The notes: a model not told the origin generated them from the sequence alone. Numbered from the stretch's first letter, positions 1 through 6,630 are shown. The stretch is 8,422 nucleotides of DNA from Candidatus Heimdallarchaeota archaeon LC_3 (GCA_001940645.1 MDVS01000154.1:1-8422); one strand, 5' to 3'. A program made the numbers and translations.

Positions 1-342
1 ATTGAGTTAGGATTAATTCCTGCTATATCATATAACCCTAAAAAGGCTAAAATCAAGCATTTTAACTACCTTAGAAAATCTAATTGGCGAAAGATAGCTT
101 TAGGAAGAGAAGGAGTTAGGATAAGAAATTTGAGTAGGACAAAAAGAAGTTCTGTTGAAAGATATCAGTCCACGTTTAAAGATATCCTTAAAGGTCGTGT
201 AGTTCCGGTTAGAGGATTAAAAAAGGTTAGAAAATATATTCTATTTACGTGTATTCTTTCTCAATTAATAGGCAAGGTGAATTGGATTAAAATCCATAAA
301 CAAAACAGATTTTCTTCCCTAAAACTCAATGAATTCATTTAA
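1..342 (+). CDS. DDE transposase, C-terminal fragment (5' end outside window)
   Basis: The frame is open from the first base to TAA at 340-342 and gives 113 residues with no natural start, so the gene begins to the left of the window. Residues around GREGVRIRN, then RTKRSSVERYQSTFKDIL, then VVPVRGLKKVRKYILFTCILSQLIG follow the C-terminal pattern of IS4/IS5/IS1182-like DDE transposases. In that pattern the glutamate in the 'SVER' block is the last catalytic acid, and a 'V-R-G-L-x-K-V-R' strand/helix follows. A TTG at 130 could start a 70-residue ORF, but the transposase similarity runs upstream of it, so that start is artificial. Whether the element is intact or a remnant cannot be judged from this end. 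It marks the left flank as a site of IS activity. The family level (DDE) is fairly sure; the exact IS family is not. Confidence 0.72.
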   Translation: MELGLIPAISYNPKKAKIKHFNYLRKSNWRKIALGREGVRIRNLSRTKRSSVERYQSTFKDILKGRVVPVRGLKKVRKYILFTCILSQLIGKVNWIKIHKQNRFSSLKLNEFI

Positions 343-382
343 TATTTGTTTTTTTTTCTTTTTAGAGATTTTTCGACTAATA

Positions 383-430
383 TTATGGCCTATGCTTTAT
401 TTCAAAATATTTTTAAACACTTGGCCATAA
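383..430. repeat. 8-bp inverted repeat TTATGGCC / GGCCATAA
   Basis: TTATGGCC (383-390) and its exact reverse complement GGCCATAA (423-430) are separated by 32 A+T-rich bases. They are notable because they are among the few G+C-bearing blocks in this gap. They lie 40-90 bases after the transposase stop, where an IS end would fall. They could be part of an IS end or a transcript hairpin; chance is also possible. Confidence 0.35.
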
Positions 431-778
431 ATAGAAGAGAGAAAATTTCTTTTTGCAATTGCCTAATTAAATTTAAAGATTCTTTTATTGAGATTTAACC
501 TATTTTGTTGTTTTGTTATCAAAATTAAAAATATACAGAAATGTGAATTAACAGGTCAAAATCAATTTTAGTAATTATTTTACAATTGACTTGCAGTAAC
601 TAGGTATAATGTTTCCATTAACAAATTTAATATTGTTGAGAATAGACTGAAAAATTTTAACATTGCAATTTATTGTTAAATAACAACAACATTTTAAAAT
701 AAAAAAATAAACATTTTATCGTAATTTGTAACAGATGTAATAAAGTTAAACTGAGTTAAATTTTATCCAACTCAATAA

Positions 779-814
779 TATAAATTTAAAAATATTAGTT
801 GCACCTAAAAGGTG
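779..814 (+). promoter_or_regulatory. Possible MT1 promoter (TATA-like box) and small hairpin
   Basis: TATAAATT at 779-786 lies about 60 bases before the MT1 ATG, which would give a short 5' leader if transcription starts about 25 bases downstream. CACCT-AAA-AGGTG (802-814) is a perfect 5-bp inverted repeat close to that predicted start and could be an operator or leader hairpin. In DNA this A+T-rich, TATA-like strings are common, so the call rests mainly on spacing. Confidence 0.3.
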
Positions 815-844
815 AATTCTGATAAAAATCCTTGAAAATAATTA

Positions 845-1729
845 ATGAATAATGTAAAATATGACAAGTGGGTAAATCAAGTGCCTAAATCTGTAATTTC
901 AAAAACAGAGGTTGCTAATTATTTTAATGATACTATTTCACTTTACGCAGCTTTATCGAAGGATCATGTTCATCATGGTCTTTGGGATGAACTCACAAAC
1001 AATTATAAAGATGCAGTTCTCAATACAACCAAAATCGTTGTCGATTCCCTAGGAATCACTAACGGGGATATAGTTCTCGACGCTGGATGTGGTGTAGGTG
1101 GTTCGTGTAGATTTATTGTTTCAAAATATGATGCGAAAACAATCGGGATAACTCTCTCTGAGAGCCACCTGAAAAAAGCACAAGAATTGTCATTAAATAC
1201 GAAGAATAGTAATCTTATGGAATTTCAAAAGCAAGATTTTACTAAGACCACCTTTCCTGATGAATCATTTACGAAAATATTTGCACTTGAAAGCAGTAGC
1301 CACGTGTCAAATCAAGAAAAAATTAAATTAATTCAGGAGGCATATCGATTGTTGAAAAAAGGAGGAAAATTTGTAATCCTTGATGGATTTCGTATTAGGT
1401 TAGATTTAGATAGAGAAGAACAAAAAATTTATGATGAATTTTTAATAGGTTTGGCCGTGGCAGAATTTGATACAAAAGAATCTTTCACCAACAAATTGCA
1501 ACAAGCTGGATTCAAAAATATCATTTATCAAGATAAGAAAGAAGAAGTTTTGAAAACAACAATGTATATTTATAAAAAAGGCAAGAGATGGCACCGAATC
1601 AGTTGGTTGCTCTCAAACTTGAGATTGATTCCGAATTCATGGCATGGAACAATAGTTTCGTGTATTAGAGAAAAGAAATTATTTGAAAAAAATCTTGGTA
1701 CTTATGGACTCTTTGTCAGTGAAAAGTGA
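845..1729 (+). CDS. Class I SAM-dependent methyltransferase (MT1), small-molecule type
   Basis: 294 residues, ATG start, TGA stop. The Rossmann-fold SAM site is complete: motif I VLDAGCGVGGS at residues 77-87, a post-I segment TIGITLS at 99-105, an acidic motif with QDF at 130-132, FPDESFTKIFALES at 137-150, and the post-core strand LKKGGKFVILDGF at 170-182. Before the core is HVHHGLWDE (41-49), the type of N-terminal signature seen in UbiE-, tocopherol- and sterol-methyltransferase relatives. The C-terminal third (about 190-294) would cover the substrate pocket and ends in a conserved tail (SWHGT...GTYGLFVSEK) that recurs in the relic at 3772-3888. The likely role is transfer of a methyl group from SAM to a lipid- or quinone-like acceptor; the acceptor is not readable. 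No clear Shine-Dalgarno site precedes the ATG. It converges on the ferredoxin-GGR1 operon and is 66% identical to MT2 (49 of 74 residues) over the core block. Confidence 0.85.
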   Translation: MNNVKYDKWVNQVPKSVISKTEVANYFNDTISLYAALSKDHVHHGLWDELTNNYKDAVLNTTKIVVDSLGITNGDIVLDAGCGVGGSCRFIVSKYDAKTIGITLSESHLKKAQELSLNTKNSNLMEFQKQDFTKTTFPDESFTKIFALESSSHVSNQEKIKLIQEAYRLLKKGGKFVILDGFRIRLDLDREEQKIYDEFLIGLAVAEFDTKESFTNKLQQAGFKNIIYQDKKEEVLKTTMYIYKKGKRWHRISWLLSNLRLIPNSWHGTIVSCIREKKLFEKNLGTYGLFVSEK

Positions 1730-1858
1730 TTAACATTTCTCCTCATTTTATGTCTTTGAGAATAAAAACAAATGAAAAAACCATTATGACAAATATTAAA
1801 GAAATTATGGCTGCATTAACAATTAGCTGATTTTGAGAAAATTCTTGAAACAAATGGC

Positions 1859-1864
1859 TTTTTT
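1859..1864 (+). terminator. Oligo-T tract in the convergent MT1 / ferredoxin gap
   Basis: T6 at 1859-1864 comes at the end of the 150-base gap between two converging genes. Archaeal RNA polymerase commonly stops at oligo-T without needing a hairpin, so this could end MT1 transcripts. There is no supporting stem-loop. Confidence 0.25.
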
Positions 1865-1880
1865 ATTTCGGATTTAACAT

Positions 1881-2162
1881 TTATATCGTCCCCTTAAGTC
1901 TCAGAATTAGTTCAGAAACGACATTAAACTCAGGAGGATTAATGAAAATTGCATTAACAGGACAGAGACGTTCGCATGCGTAACATTGTAAACAAGCTGA
2001 ATCATTTAACACATGGACAATGCCTTTTGCTTTTTCATTGCTTGGATGATTATTCCTGACTTCTAAAATATTTGCGGGACAGATTTTCACGCATATCGCT
2101 TTATCAGGCCCTCCACATCCATTACAAGAAGCTGTTACATCTACTATTACCACTTTTTTCAC
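1881..2162 (-). CDS. Ferredoxin with two [4Fe-4S] clusters, partner of GGR1
   Basis: 93 residues, GTG start at 2162-2160. Two cysteine sets are present. The first is C13-x2-C16-x7-C24-x3-C28-P, with a seven-residue loop (GGPDKAI) in place of the usual two. The second is the classical C57-x2-C60-x2-C63-x3-C67-P. The normal crossed pattern would have each final Cys-Pro ligate the other cluster. The protein is small, soluble and has no membrane segment, as expected of a cytosolic electron carrier. It starts 9 bases after the GGR1 stop on the same strand, with AGG in that spacer as a weak ribosome site, so the two genes are almost certainly co-transcribed. Archaeal GGRs are known to need a reduced electron donor, and a ferredoxin encoded beside a GGR in Methanosarcina supports full lipid saturation. 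By analogy this protein should feed electrons to GGR1. Fold and clusters are seen directly; the partnership is inferred from position. Confidence 0.88.
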   Translation of the reverse strand: MKKVVIVDVTASCNGCGGPDKAICVKICPANILEVRNNHPSNEKAKGIVHVLNDSACLQCYACERLCPVNAIFINPPEFNVVSELILRLKGTI

Positions 2163-2171
2163 TTGCCTAAA

Positions 2172-3398
2172 TCAAAAACCCCATTTTCCAGATAAAGACA
2201 TACCTTCAATAGCTTTTTTATATTCTTTCCAGTCTGCTCGAATATCTTTATTCGTAAAAGCCTTTAAAGTTAATAATTTTTCTCTGAACCAAGGAATACT
2301 TGTTATTTGTCCAACTTTATCGACATCTGCAAATTTGCCAATTATTTCCAGCTCTTTATTACTAAATTTTTTATAAAACAAATTTCTCCCTTCATAAATT
2401 CTCTTATCGAATGGTTTTTCTTTACGCCATTTAGATTCGTACAACATCAAACTTTTTTCTGAAAAATCCGAATCTTTTTGAGAAACTTTAGCTATCGTTT
2501 CACCAGCAAACCTTCCTGTAAGGATAGCAATTGAAATCCCGCTATAAAAATAAGGATTAGTAAACCCGGCAGCATCCCCGGTGACAATCAATCTGTTACT
2601 TACAGTTTTTTCTGGAGGTTGTTCTTCAGCAGGAATAATCCCCCCGATCAAATTAATTTTTTCAAATTTTGTGTTGAATTTCTTCTCCATACGCTCCATC
2701 AATTTGTTTAAGCGTTTTGCAGGCTCAAAGACTTGACGACAGACTAAACCAATTTTTGAGTATTCTTCTTTAGGAAAGACCCAAGAATACCCATATGGAG
2801 TCAATTCATGATCAAAATAAAAATCCATTGTTTGTGAATGTTTCCCTTTAACTACATATTCAACGGCATGAACGTATTTTGTAGGTAATTTTATACCATG
2901 AGAGCGACCTATACGACCTGCTGGTCCATCAGCAGCAACAATAACTTTCCCTTTAATCGAGTAAGGTGCATTCCCTTCAGGTGTTTTAACAGTGACTTCA
3001 ACACCTTGTTTATTAATGGAAACATTAGTAACTTTTGATTTTGTTCGTATTTCTGCACCTTTGTCTACAGCTTGATTTGCAAACATTTGATCAAATTTAG
3101 TTCGGTTCAACAATATAGTTGAGAAGCCACTAAGCATGGTGTATTGATCCCATGCTTTTTGACCTGCAAAATAAAATTTCTGCTTAGACAAATGAATATC
3201 AACAAAATCATTGTTTTCATATTCAATATTATGATATTCAAGTAATTGTTGACTAACACCCTCACCACATTGAACTGGTACACCTACCTCCAGATGTTCC
3301 TCAAGTACTATCGTTTTCAAACCAAATTCAGCAGTTTTAGTAGCTGCATTAGTACCAGCAGGACCAGCTCCCACAACTATAACTTCAAACGATTCCAT
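2172..3398 (-). CDS. Geranylgeranyl reductase family FAD protein (GGR1)
   Basis: 408 residues from ATG at 3398-3396. A TTG nine bases upstream (3407) would add only MIA, and I prefer the ATG because EVIVVGAGPAG then starts at the usual distance. The protein has an N-terminal dinucleotide-binding GAGPAG (10-15) and PVQCGEG (41-47), whose Cys44 matches the catalytically important PxxCG cysteine of archaeal GGRs. NRTKFD (98-103) follows, then AADGPAG (155-161). PYGYSWVFP (201-209) fits the family's PxxYxWxFP substrate-pocket signature exactly, and GDAAGF (274-279) is the second FAD motif. Length agrees with the ~400-residue methanogen and Thermoplasma enzymes. The expected role is reduction of the C=C bonds of geranylgeranyl chains in archaeal ether lipids or prenyl diphosphates, at the membrane face with reduced ferredoxin. 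It is the first gene of an operon with the ferredoxin. Whether the substrate is a membrane lipid or a quinone side chain is not resolved. Confidence 0.9.
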   Translation of the reverse strand: MESFEVIVVGAGPAGTNAATKTAEFGLKTIVLEEHLEVGVPVQCGEGVSQQLLEYHNIEYENNDFVDIHLSKQKFYFAGQKAWDQYTMLSGFSTILLNRTKFDQMFANQAVDKGAEIRTKSKVTNVSINKQGVEVTVKTPEGNAPYSIKGKVIVAADGPAGRIGRSHGIKLPTKYVHAVEYVVKGKHSQTMDFYFDHELTPYGYSWVFPKEEYSKIGLVCRQVFEPAKRLNKLMERMEKKFNTKFEKINLIGGIIPAEEQPPEKTVSNRLIVTGDAAGFTNPYFYSGISIAILTGRFAGETIAKVSQKDSDFSEKSLMLYESKWRKEKPFDKRIYEGRNLFYKKFSNKELEIIGKFADVDKVGQITSIPWFREKLLTLKAFTNKDIRADWKEYKKAIEGMSLSGKWGF

Positions 3399-3771
3399 AG
3401 CTATCAAATATTGCTTATCAGAAAGTCCTAAAGTAGAAAAAATTGTTTTTAGTCATGAATATTCTAAAATTTTAATTGAAAATTAAAATTATTACTATTT
3501 TTATCGCTTAATTAAATTGAAATATAAATTTATCACATGACATAAAAATCATCTTATTTGAAATCCAATTTTTTGATTAAATGAAATTTAAAGAAGTTAA
3601 AAAAAATAATGAAAAGATTTATATTTTAGTCAATGTAATTTAGATTTCAAATAGTGAGTAATAATTAAATGTTATTGAAAATAAAATAGATTTCAATCAA
3701 TATTCCTAATAAAGCTGTTTTTCAACATTATCTGAGATTTAATCTAGAATTTTCTCTTGTTGGTTTTAAAA
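3399..3771. other. Non-coding gap upstream of GGR1
   Basis: About 370 bases of very A+T-rich DNA that must contain the GGR1 promoter (minus strand). It holds a 10-bp inverted repeat at 3468-3490 and a 10-base direct repeat TAGATTTCAA (3641-3650 and 3688-3697). At 3722-3775 a short stretch in another frame reads LRFNLEFSLVGFKNE, which weakly resembles MT1 'FTNKLQQAGFKN' and may be more of the decayed methyltransferase that ends at 3888. No full ORF was found. Confidence 0.45.
3468..3490. repeat. Perfect 10-bp A+T inverted repeat upstream of GGR1
   Basis: AATTTTAATT (3468-3477) and AATTAAAATT (3481-3490) flank GAA. The repeat lies 70-92 bases before the GGR1 ATG, where a TATA/BRE region or operator would be expected on the minus strand. 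It has only A/T pairs, so a stable RNA hairpin is unlikely and chance cannot be excluded. Confidence 0.35.
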
Positions 3772-3888
3772 ATGAGTAAAATTACGTTTTCGAAATCATG
3801 GCATGACACTGTACGAGCTTGTAAAATTGAAAAAACTTTAGCAGAAAAAAACATCGTTACCTACGGGATATTTATAGCTGAGAAATAG
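3772..3888 (+). pseudogene. Relic of a methyltransferase C-terminus (MT1/MT2 family)
   Basis: A 38-codon ORF beginning at ATG 3772 reads ...SKSWHDTVRACKIEKT then LAEKNIVTYGIFIAEK and stops with TAG. Aligned without gaps to the last 32 residues of MT1 (PNSWHGTIVSCIREKKL...GTYGLFVSEK), 17 of 32 residues are identical, many others are conservative, and the stop falls at the same place. No SAM-binding core is found upstream on this strand: the same frame has stops at 3733-3735 and 3745-3747. It is therefore the tail of a lost methyltransferase copy, though the short ORF could in principle still be translated. It converges on the LRR/GGR2 pair just as MT1 converges on ferredoxin/GGR1. Confidence 0.7.
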
Positions 3889-3915
3889 AATATTCTTATT
3901 CTATTTATCTTAATT

Positions 3916-4359
3916 CTAAGGGTAAATTATTATACTAAGAGATAAATTCTTACTTGATGATTCCATGCGTTTGAATATTATTTCACGTATCTTTTCGTTA
4001 GCGTTATTTATCAAATTCCTTGAAAGGTCAATAATTTGAAGATTTTGTAAATTTTCGAGGGATTTTGGGAAGAAAATTAAATGATTTTTTGAAATATCAA
4101 TTATTTCTAGACTTTGTAAATGCTCGAATGATTTAGGAATTGACTTTAATTTATTATTACTTAAATTTAGTACTTTCAATCTTTTTAAATATTTAAATTT
4201 TATTGGTAAATTTATAATTTGATTGTTTGACAGATTAAGACTATGAATAAAACTTAGTTCATTTATATATTCTGGAACTATTGAGATATTACAGTTTGAT
4301 AAATCTAAACAGGTATATTTATTTTTATCAAAGGTTAAAATTTTTTGAGTAATTTTTTT
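3916..4359 (-). CDS. Leucine-rich-repeat half of a frameshifted zinc-head/LRR protein
   Basis: Read from just after an in-frame TGA (4362-4360), this frame encodes about five tandem leucine-rich repeats of 22-24 residues: YTCLDLSNCNISIVPEYINEL, HSLNLSNNQIINLP, VLNLSNNKLKSIPKSFEHL, IIDISKNHLIFFPKSLENL and IIDLSRNLIN. A short polar tail ends at TAG (3918-3916). The pattern LxxLxLSxNxLxxIP is the ordinary 23-residue LRR class, a protein-binding solenoid. The frame has no ATG or GTG; its first possible start is TTG at 4179, which would cut off the first two repeats. The region is therefore best read as the continuation of the 4631-4335 ORF after a +1-base shift in the A8 run at 4353-4360. LRR proteins of this size are frequent in Lokiarchaeal genomes, where their partners are mostly unknown. 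No link to lipid chemistry is visible apart from position. Confidence 0.7.
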   Translation of the reverse strand, partial: KKITQKILTFDKNKYTCLDLSNCNISIVPEYINELSFIHSLNLSNNQIINLPIKFKYLKRLKVLNLSNNKLKSIPKSFEHLQSLEIIDISKNHLIFFPKSLENLQNLQIIDLSRNLINNANEKIREIIFKRMESSSKNLSLSIIIYP

Positions 4360-4631
4360 TCATTTTTATTAAGTTCGATTAATTCCGTCAAAAATTTTTT
4401 AAGAATTTTAAAAAGACTTTCCGGATTCATCTGGGATTTTTTGTTCCCGGAATAGTTAATTATTAATTCTTGGCATTTTTGATGACTGGAGTATAAAGAT
4501 TTATTTAAATCCATTCTAGAATGATCATAATTATTAATTTCAAGCTTGCAATACTGACAGAAAATTCTTGACGTGGAAAAGAACATTTCTGATATCGATT
4601 TAGAATCTATTATATTACTTGAAATTGTCAA
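4335..4631 (-). CDS. Zinc-binding head of the frameshifted LRR protein
   Basis: 98 codons from TTG 4631, or 83 from ATG 4586, ending in TAA 4337-4335. It contains C25-x2-C28 and H50-x2-C53 (numbered from the TTG), a CxxC...HxxC set typical of a treble-clef or half-LIM zinc site. A Lys/Leu-rich helix (SLFKILKKFLTELIELNKNEKK) then leads straight into the A8 run. Adding one A there joins this ORF to the LRR frame and gives a single protein of about 240 residues: zinc head, helical linker, five LRRs. As it stands the ORF ends five codons after the run with LLKKF. It begins 23 bases after the GGR2 stop on the same strand, so it is probably transcribed with GGR2. A short ATG frame (MSEVN) overlaps its start but stops at once. 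It could be a true pseudogene, an assembly error, or a gene using slippage on A8. Confidence 0.6.
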   Translation of the reverse strand: MTISSNIIDSKSISEMFFSTSRIFCQYCKLEINNYDHSRMDLNKSLYSSHQKCQELIINYSGNKKSQMNPESLFKILKKFLTELIELNKNEKKLLKKF

Positions 4632-4654
4632 TTAACTTCACTCATATCCAATAT

Positions 4655-6019
4655 TTACAAAATTTTATTTCTTATTGATTGATACCATGGAAAAAATTCA
4701 TTTAACCAAGAATTATAAGAATGTGGTGAACTAGGATACCTATTAAAAAAATCTGGTAAAATTTTCATTCCTTTTGAAAATGTCCTTAATTTAAACAAAT
4801 ATCCCCAATGAGGTGAACTTCTGATAATTTTCTCTAAAATTGATAAAATATTTAGATTTCCTCCCTCACTAATATTAGAAAACTCTTCTGTAGTCAAGAT
4901 TTTTCTTTTAAAAATAAAATCAACACCTTCCATTTTGATAGATGTTATAACATCTGTTAATAATTGCTTTTTCAAATGATTTAATCCAAAATTCATGAAA
5001 ATATTTTTATTATAATTCCAAAGTCTTTCCGTTGTAGCTTCACCGCCCTCTATTGCCTGAGAAGCCTGTAATCCAGCAAAATATCCAGCTACTAACGCTG
5101 GACCATGTCCTTCAGCTGTGGATGGATCAACATGACATGCAGCATCCCCAGCTGTCAGAAAACCATTTGCTACATGATTCAATAAAGGATATCGCAAAGG
5201 AATTATGTAACCTCGCCCATCTAGAATTTCATAACTATCAGGAGAATAATATTTATGTAAAATTTCCCTATAGACTTTCCTCATTGAGTTTCCTTTTTCA
5301 TCTTTTGACAGTTTCCACCCGATACCAGCATTTAACTCATTTTTACCTTTACTGAAAAACCAAAAATATCCTGGTTGAGGAATAGAATTATCATAAATTA
5401 AATAAATTTTATTATGATAAGGATGATCGTCTCTCAAACGGATTATCTCTCTGTAGGAAGGAACAATTTCATCCTGTAAAAGATTAGTTTCAATTTTTCG
5501 AAATCTTCCTTTAGGAAGAGTTTTACGTAGTATAAAACTTGCTCCAGAACAATCAATTGTAACCTTTGATTTAATAATTTCTTCTTTTTTTGTTTCTAAA
5601 TTTTTGAAATAAGCTCCAATAACTGTCTCACCTTTAATATAAGATCGTAATGCTTTCATCTGTGGTAAAATACTGACACCTTCAAGTTCAGCTATTTTCA
5701 ATAATCTTTGACCATAAATGTGTCTATCAACAACATACCCAGGTAAATTTATTGGTAATTCAATTTTTTCCGTCGCTAATATTAGTGTGTCAATAGTATC
5801 TGATACTTCTTTACCTGTTGGATGATCAATACCCGTTTTTTCCTTTAAAAATTCAGTATGTTCTAAACTTAAAGCATCTCCACATGTTTTATTCCCAATT
5901 TGTTCATAAATCTTCGTATCGGTCAGATAAACTGATTTTCCTTCTTTTACAGCAACGTAAGAGGCTATGACACCAGCAGGTCCACCACCAACAACTAAAA
6001 CATCACATTCTTTTTCCAT
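4655..6019 (-). CDS. Geranylgeranyl reductase family FAD protein (GGR2), Sulfolobus-type
   Basis: 454 residues, ATG start, TAA stop. It has GGGPAG (11-16) at the FAD ADP site, then KTCGDAL (44-50), whose Cys46-Gly-Asp matches the key cysteine motif of the Sulfolobus acidocaldarius GGR. VVDRHIYGQRL (96-106) and DCSGAS (156-161) follow. PQPGYFWFFSKGKNELNAGIGW (214-235) is the YxWxFP substrate motif with Pro replaced by Ser223, and GDAACHVDPSTAEGHG (291-306) is the second FAD motif. Length (454) is close to the Sulfolobus enzyme (about 453), longer than GGR1, and the sequence is clearly different, so GGR1 and GGR2 are separate subfamilies rather than recent copies. The likely reaction is saturation of prenyl-chain double bonds with FAD and an external electron donor. 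The C-terminal ~110 residues have a Trp/Phe-rich hydrophobic end suited to membrane or lipid contact. No own ferredoxin gene follows, so it may share the one beside GGR1. Confidence 0.87.
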   Translation of the reverse strand: MEKECDVLVVGGGPAGVIASYVAVKEGKSVYLTDTKIYEQIGNKTCGDALSLEHTEFLKEKTGIDHPTGKEVSDTIDTLILATEKIELPINLPGYVVDRHIYGQRLLKIAELEGVSILPQMKALRSYIKGETVIGAYFKNLETKKEEIIKSKVTIDCSGASFILRKTLPKGRFRKIETNLLQDEIVPSYREIIRLRDDHPYHNKIYLIYDNSIPQPGYFWFFSKGKNELNAGIGWKLSKDEKGNSMRKVYREILHKYYSPDSYEILDGRGYIIPLRYPLLNHVANGFLTAGDAACHVDPSTAEGHGPALVAGYFAGLQASQAIEGGEATTERLWNYNKNIFMNFGLNHLKKQLLTDVITSIKMEGVDFIFKRKILTTEEFSNISEGGNLNILSILEKIIRSSPHWGYLFKLRTFSKGMKILPDFFNRYPSSPHSYNSWLNEFFPWYQSIRNKIL

Positions 6020-6092
6020 AATATCAACACAAATAATTTTAGTGAAAAAGGCAGATTACAAAAATGAAATACTTTTTTCTAATAAACAGAAA

Positions 6093-6107
6093 CTTATATT
6101 AAATTTT
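6093..6107 (-). promoter_or_regulatory. Possible GGR2 promoter (TATA-like)
   Basis: On the minus strand this reads AAAATTTAATATAAG, an A-rich BRE-like block followed by a TTTAATATA box. It is about 75 bases before the GGR2 ATG, so a start 25 bases downstream would leave a leader of about 45 bases. The evidence is position and composition only. Confidence 0.28.
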
Positions 6108-6214
6108 GCTAGATTGACGATGGAATTTATTCCGGATTTTTCTATATCAAGTAATTTTATTGAAATATTAAATTTCTCCTAAGAAAATCGAATGGTAGTA
6201 AAAAATTAGATAAG

Positions 6215-6235
6215 TCTATATAAATTTTATATAGA
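6215..6235. repeat. Perfect 10-bp A+T palindrome in the GGR2-GGR3 gap
   Basis: TCTATATAAA (6215-6224) and TTTATATAGA (6226-6235) are exact reverse complements around a single T. Each arm holds a TATA-box-like core, so the site reads the same from both strands. It is far from both start codons (about 195 and 395 bases), which argues against a simple core promoter and leaves an operator, or a promoter for an unseen small RNA, as alternatives. Confidence 0.4.
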
Positions 6236-6304
6236 TTTGGATTTTTATAATTTAGTCAATAATATTGGAGAAAAAAAAAACATATACAAAATTGACGATT
6301 ATGG

Positions 6305-6318
6305 TGTAAATGTTTACA
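6305..6318. repeat. TGTAAA-TG-TTTACA palindrome
   Basis: Six-base arms around TG form an operator-like dyad in the middle of the divergent gap. Dimeric helix-turn-helix regulators often bind sites of this shape. No regulator gene is visible in the window. Confidence 0.35.
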
Positions 6319-6563
6319 TTTTTACTAGACAAATTTGGTTAATAAATTGGATTTTAAGTAAAATTTTATTAAATAAAATAAGAAGAAATTGTTGAATTAA
6401 ATATCCTTAAAAATTATTGAATTCTCTTCTAAAATTATTTACATGCAACAACTGCTAACAAAATTATAAAATAATTATCAAGATACTCCAAGACTTCTTT
6501 TTTAAAAATTTTGTATCATTAATATTTAACTATTGATTAATTAATAAAATGAAAAAATAAATA

Positions 6564-6623
6564 TAAAGGAAAATTCTTATCCTTTAAACATGTTTTATAA
6601 ATTTTCTTTCTTTTATTTGGGGT
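6564..6623 (+). promoter_or_regulatory. GGR3 control region: dyads, TATA-like box and SD-like site
   Basis: Several elements are stacked directly before GGR3. TAAAGGA (6564-6570) is exactly inverted as TCCTTTA (6580-6586). The palindrome AAACATGTTT spans 6586-6595. TTTATAAA (6594-6601) is a good archaeal TATA candidate. GGGGTAATC (6619-6627) resembles the Shine-Dalgarno consensus GAGGTGATC. A TATA box centred near 6598 would put transcription start close to 6625, giving a nearly leaderless mRNA and leaving the SD-like site partly outside it. Which element works therefore depends on the true start. Confidence 0.4.
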
Positions 6624-6630
6624 AATCGTT

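Larger units (their letters stand above)
343..844. other. Non-coding gap between transposase and MT1
   Basis: About 500 bases, very A+T-rich, with no convincing ORF and no tRNA-like or G+C-rich RNA segment. It opens with a T-rich run right after the transposase stop (about 347-363), which could end transcription. It also holds an 8-base inverted repeat around 383-430, a TTGTTA-AA-TAACAA palindrome (673-686) and the likely MT1 promoter near its right end. The right end of the insertion sequence should lie in this gap, but I could not fix it because the left end is outside the window. Confidence 0.5.
6020..6630. other. Long divergent gap between GGR2 and GGR3
   Basis: About 610 bases, almost all A/T, between two divergently transcribed flavoprotein genes. 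I see no convincing gene: the only open frames are short and low in complexity. It contains a perfect 10-bp A+T palindrome (6215-6235), TGTAAA-TG-TTTACA (6305-6318), and a cluster of inverted repeats and a TATA-like box just before GGR3. The length and symmetry suggest regulatory DNA, but base composition alone makes such repeats likely. Confidence 0.45.

Noticed and set aside
343..844. CRISPR, tRNA or other structured RNA in the gap
   Set aside because: There are no regularly spaced repeats and no G+C-rich folded segment; only short A+T dyads are seen.
1750..1830. 26-residue plus-strand ORF starting ATG 1750
   Set aside because: It is too short, has no ribosome site and no recognisable sequence, and sits between convergent genes; most likely chance.
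3246..3431. Plus-strand 61-codon ORF
   Set aside because: It lies antisense over the GGR1 N-terminus, and the translation is low in complexity and unlike any domain; GGR1 is clearly the gene.
3641..3697. Direct repeat TAGATTTCAA (3641-3650, 3688-3697)
   Set aside because: Only two 10-base copies in very A+T-rich DNA with no associated gene; likely chance or simple sequence drift.
5053..5355. Plus-strand 100-codon ORF
   Set aside because: It is wholly antisense inside GGR2, over the second FAD motif, and is a by-product of GGR2 codon structure.
5967..6182. Plus-strand 71-codon ORF
   Set aside because: It begins antisense in the GGR2 N-terminus and runs into A+T-rich intergenic DNA with no recognisable domain.
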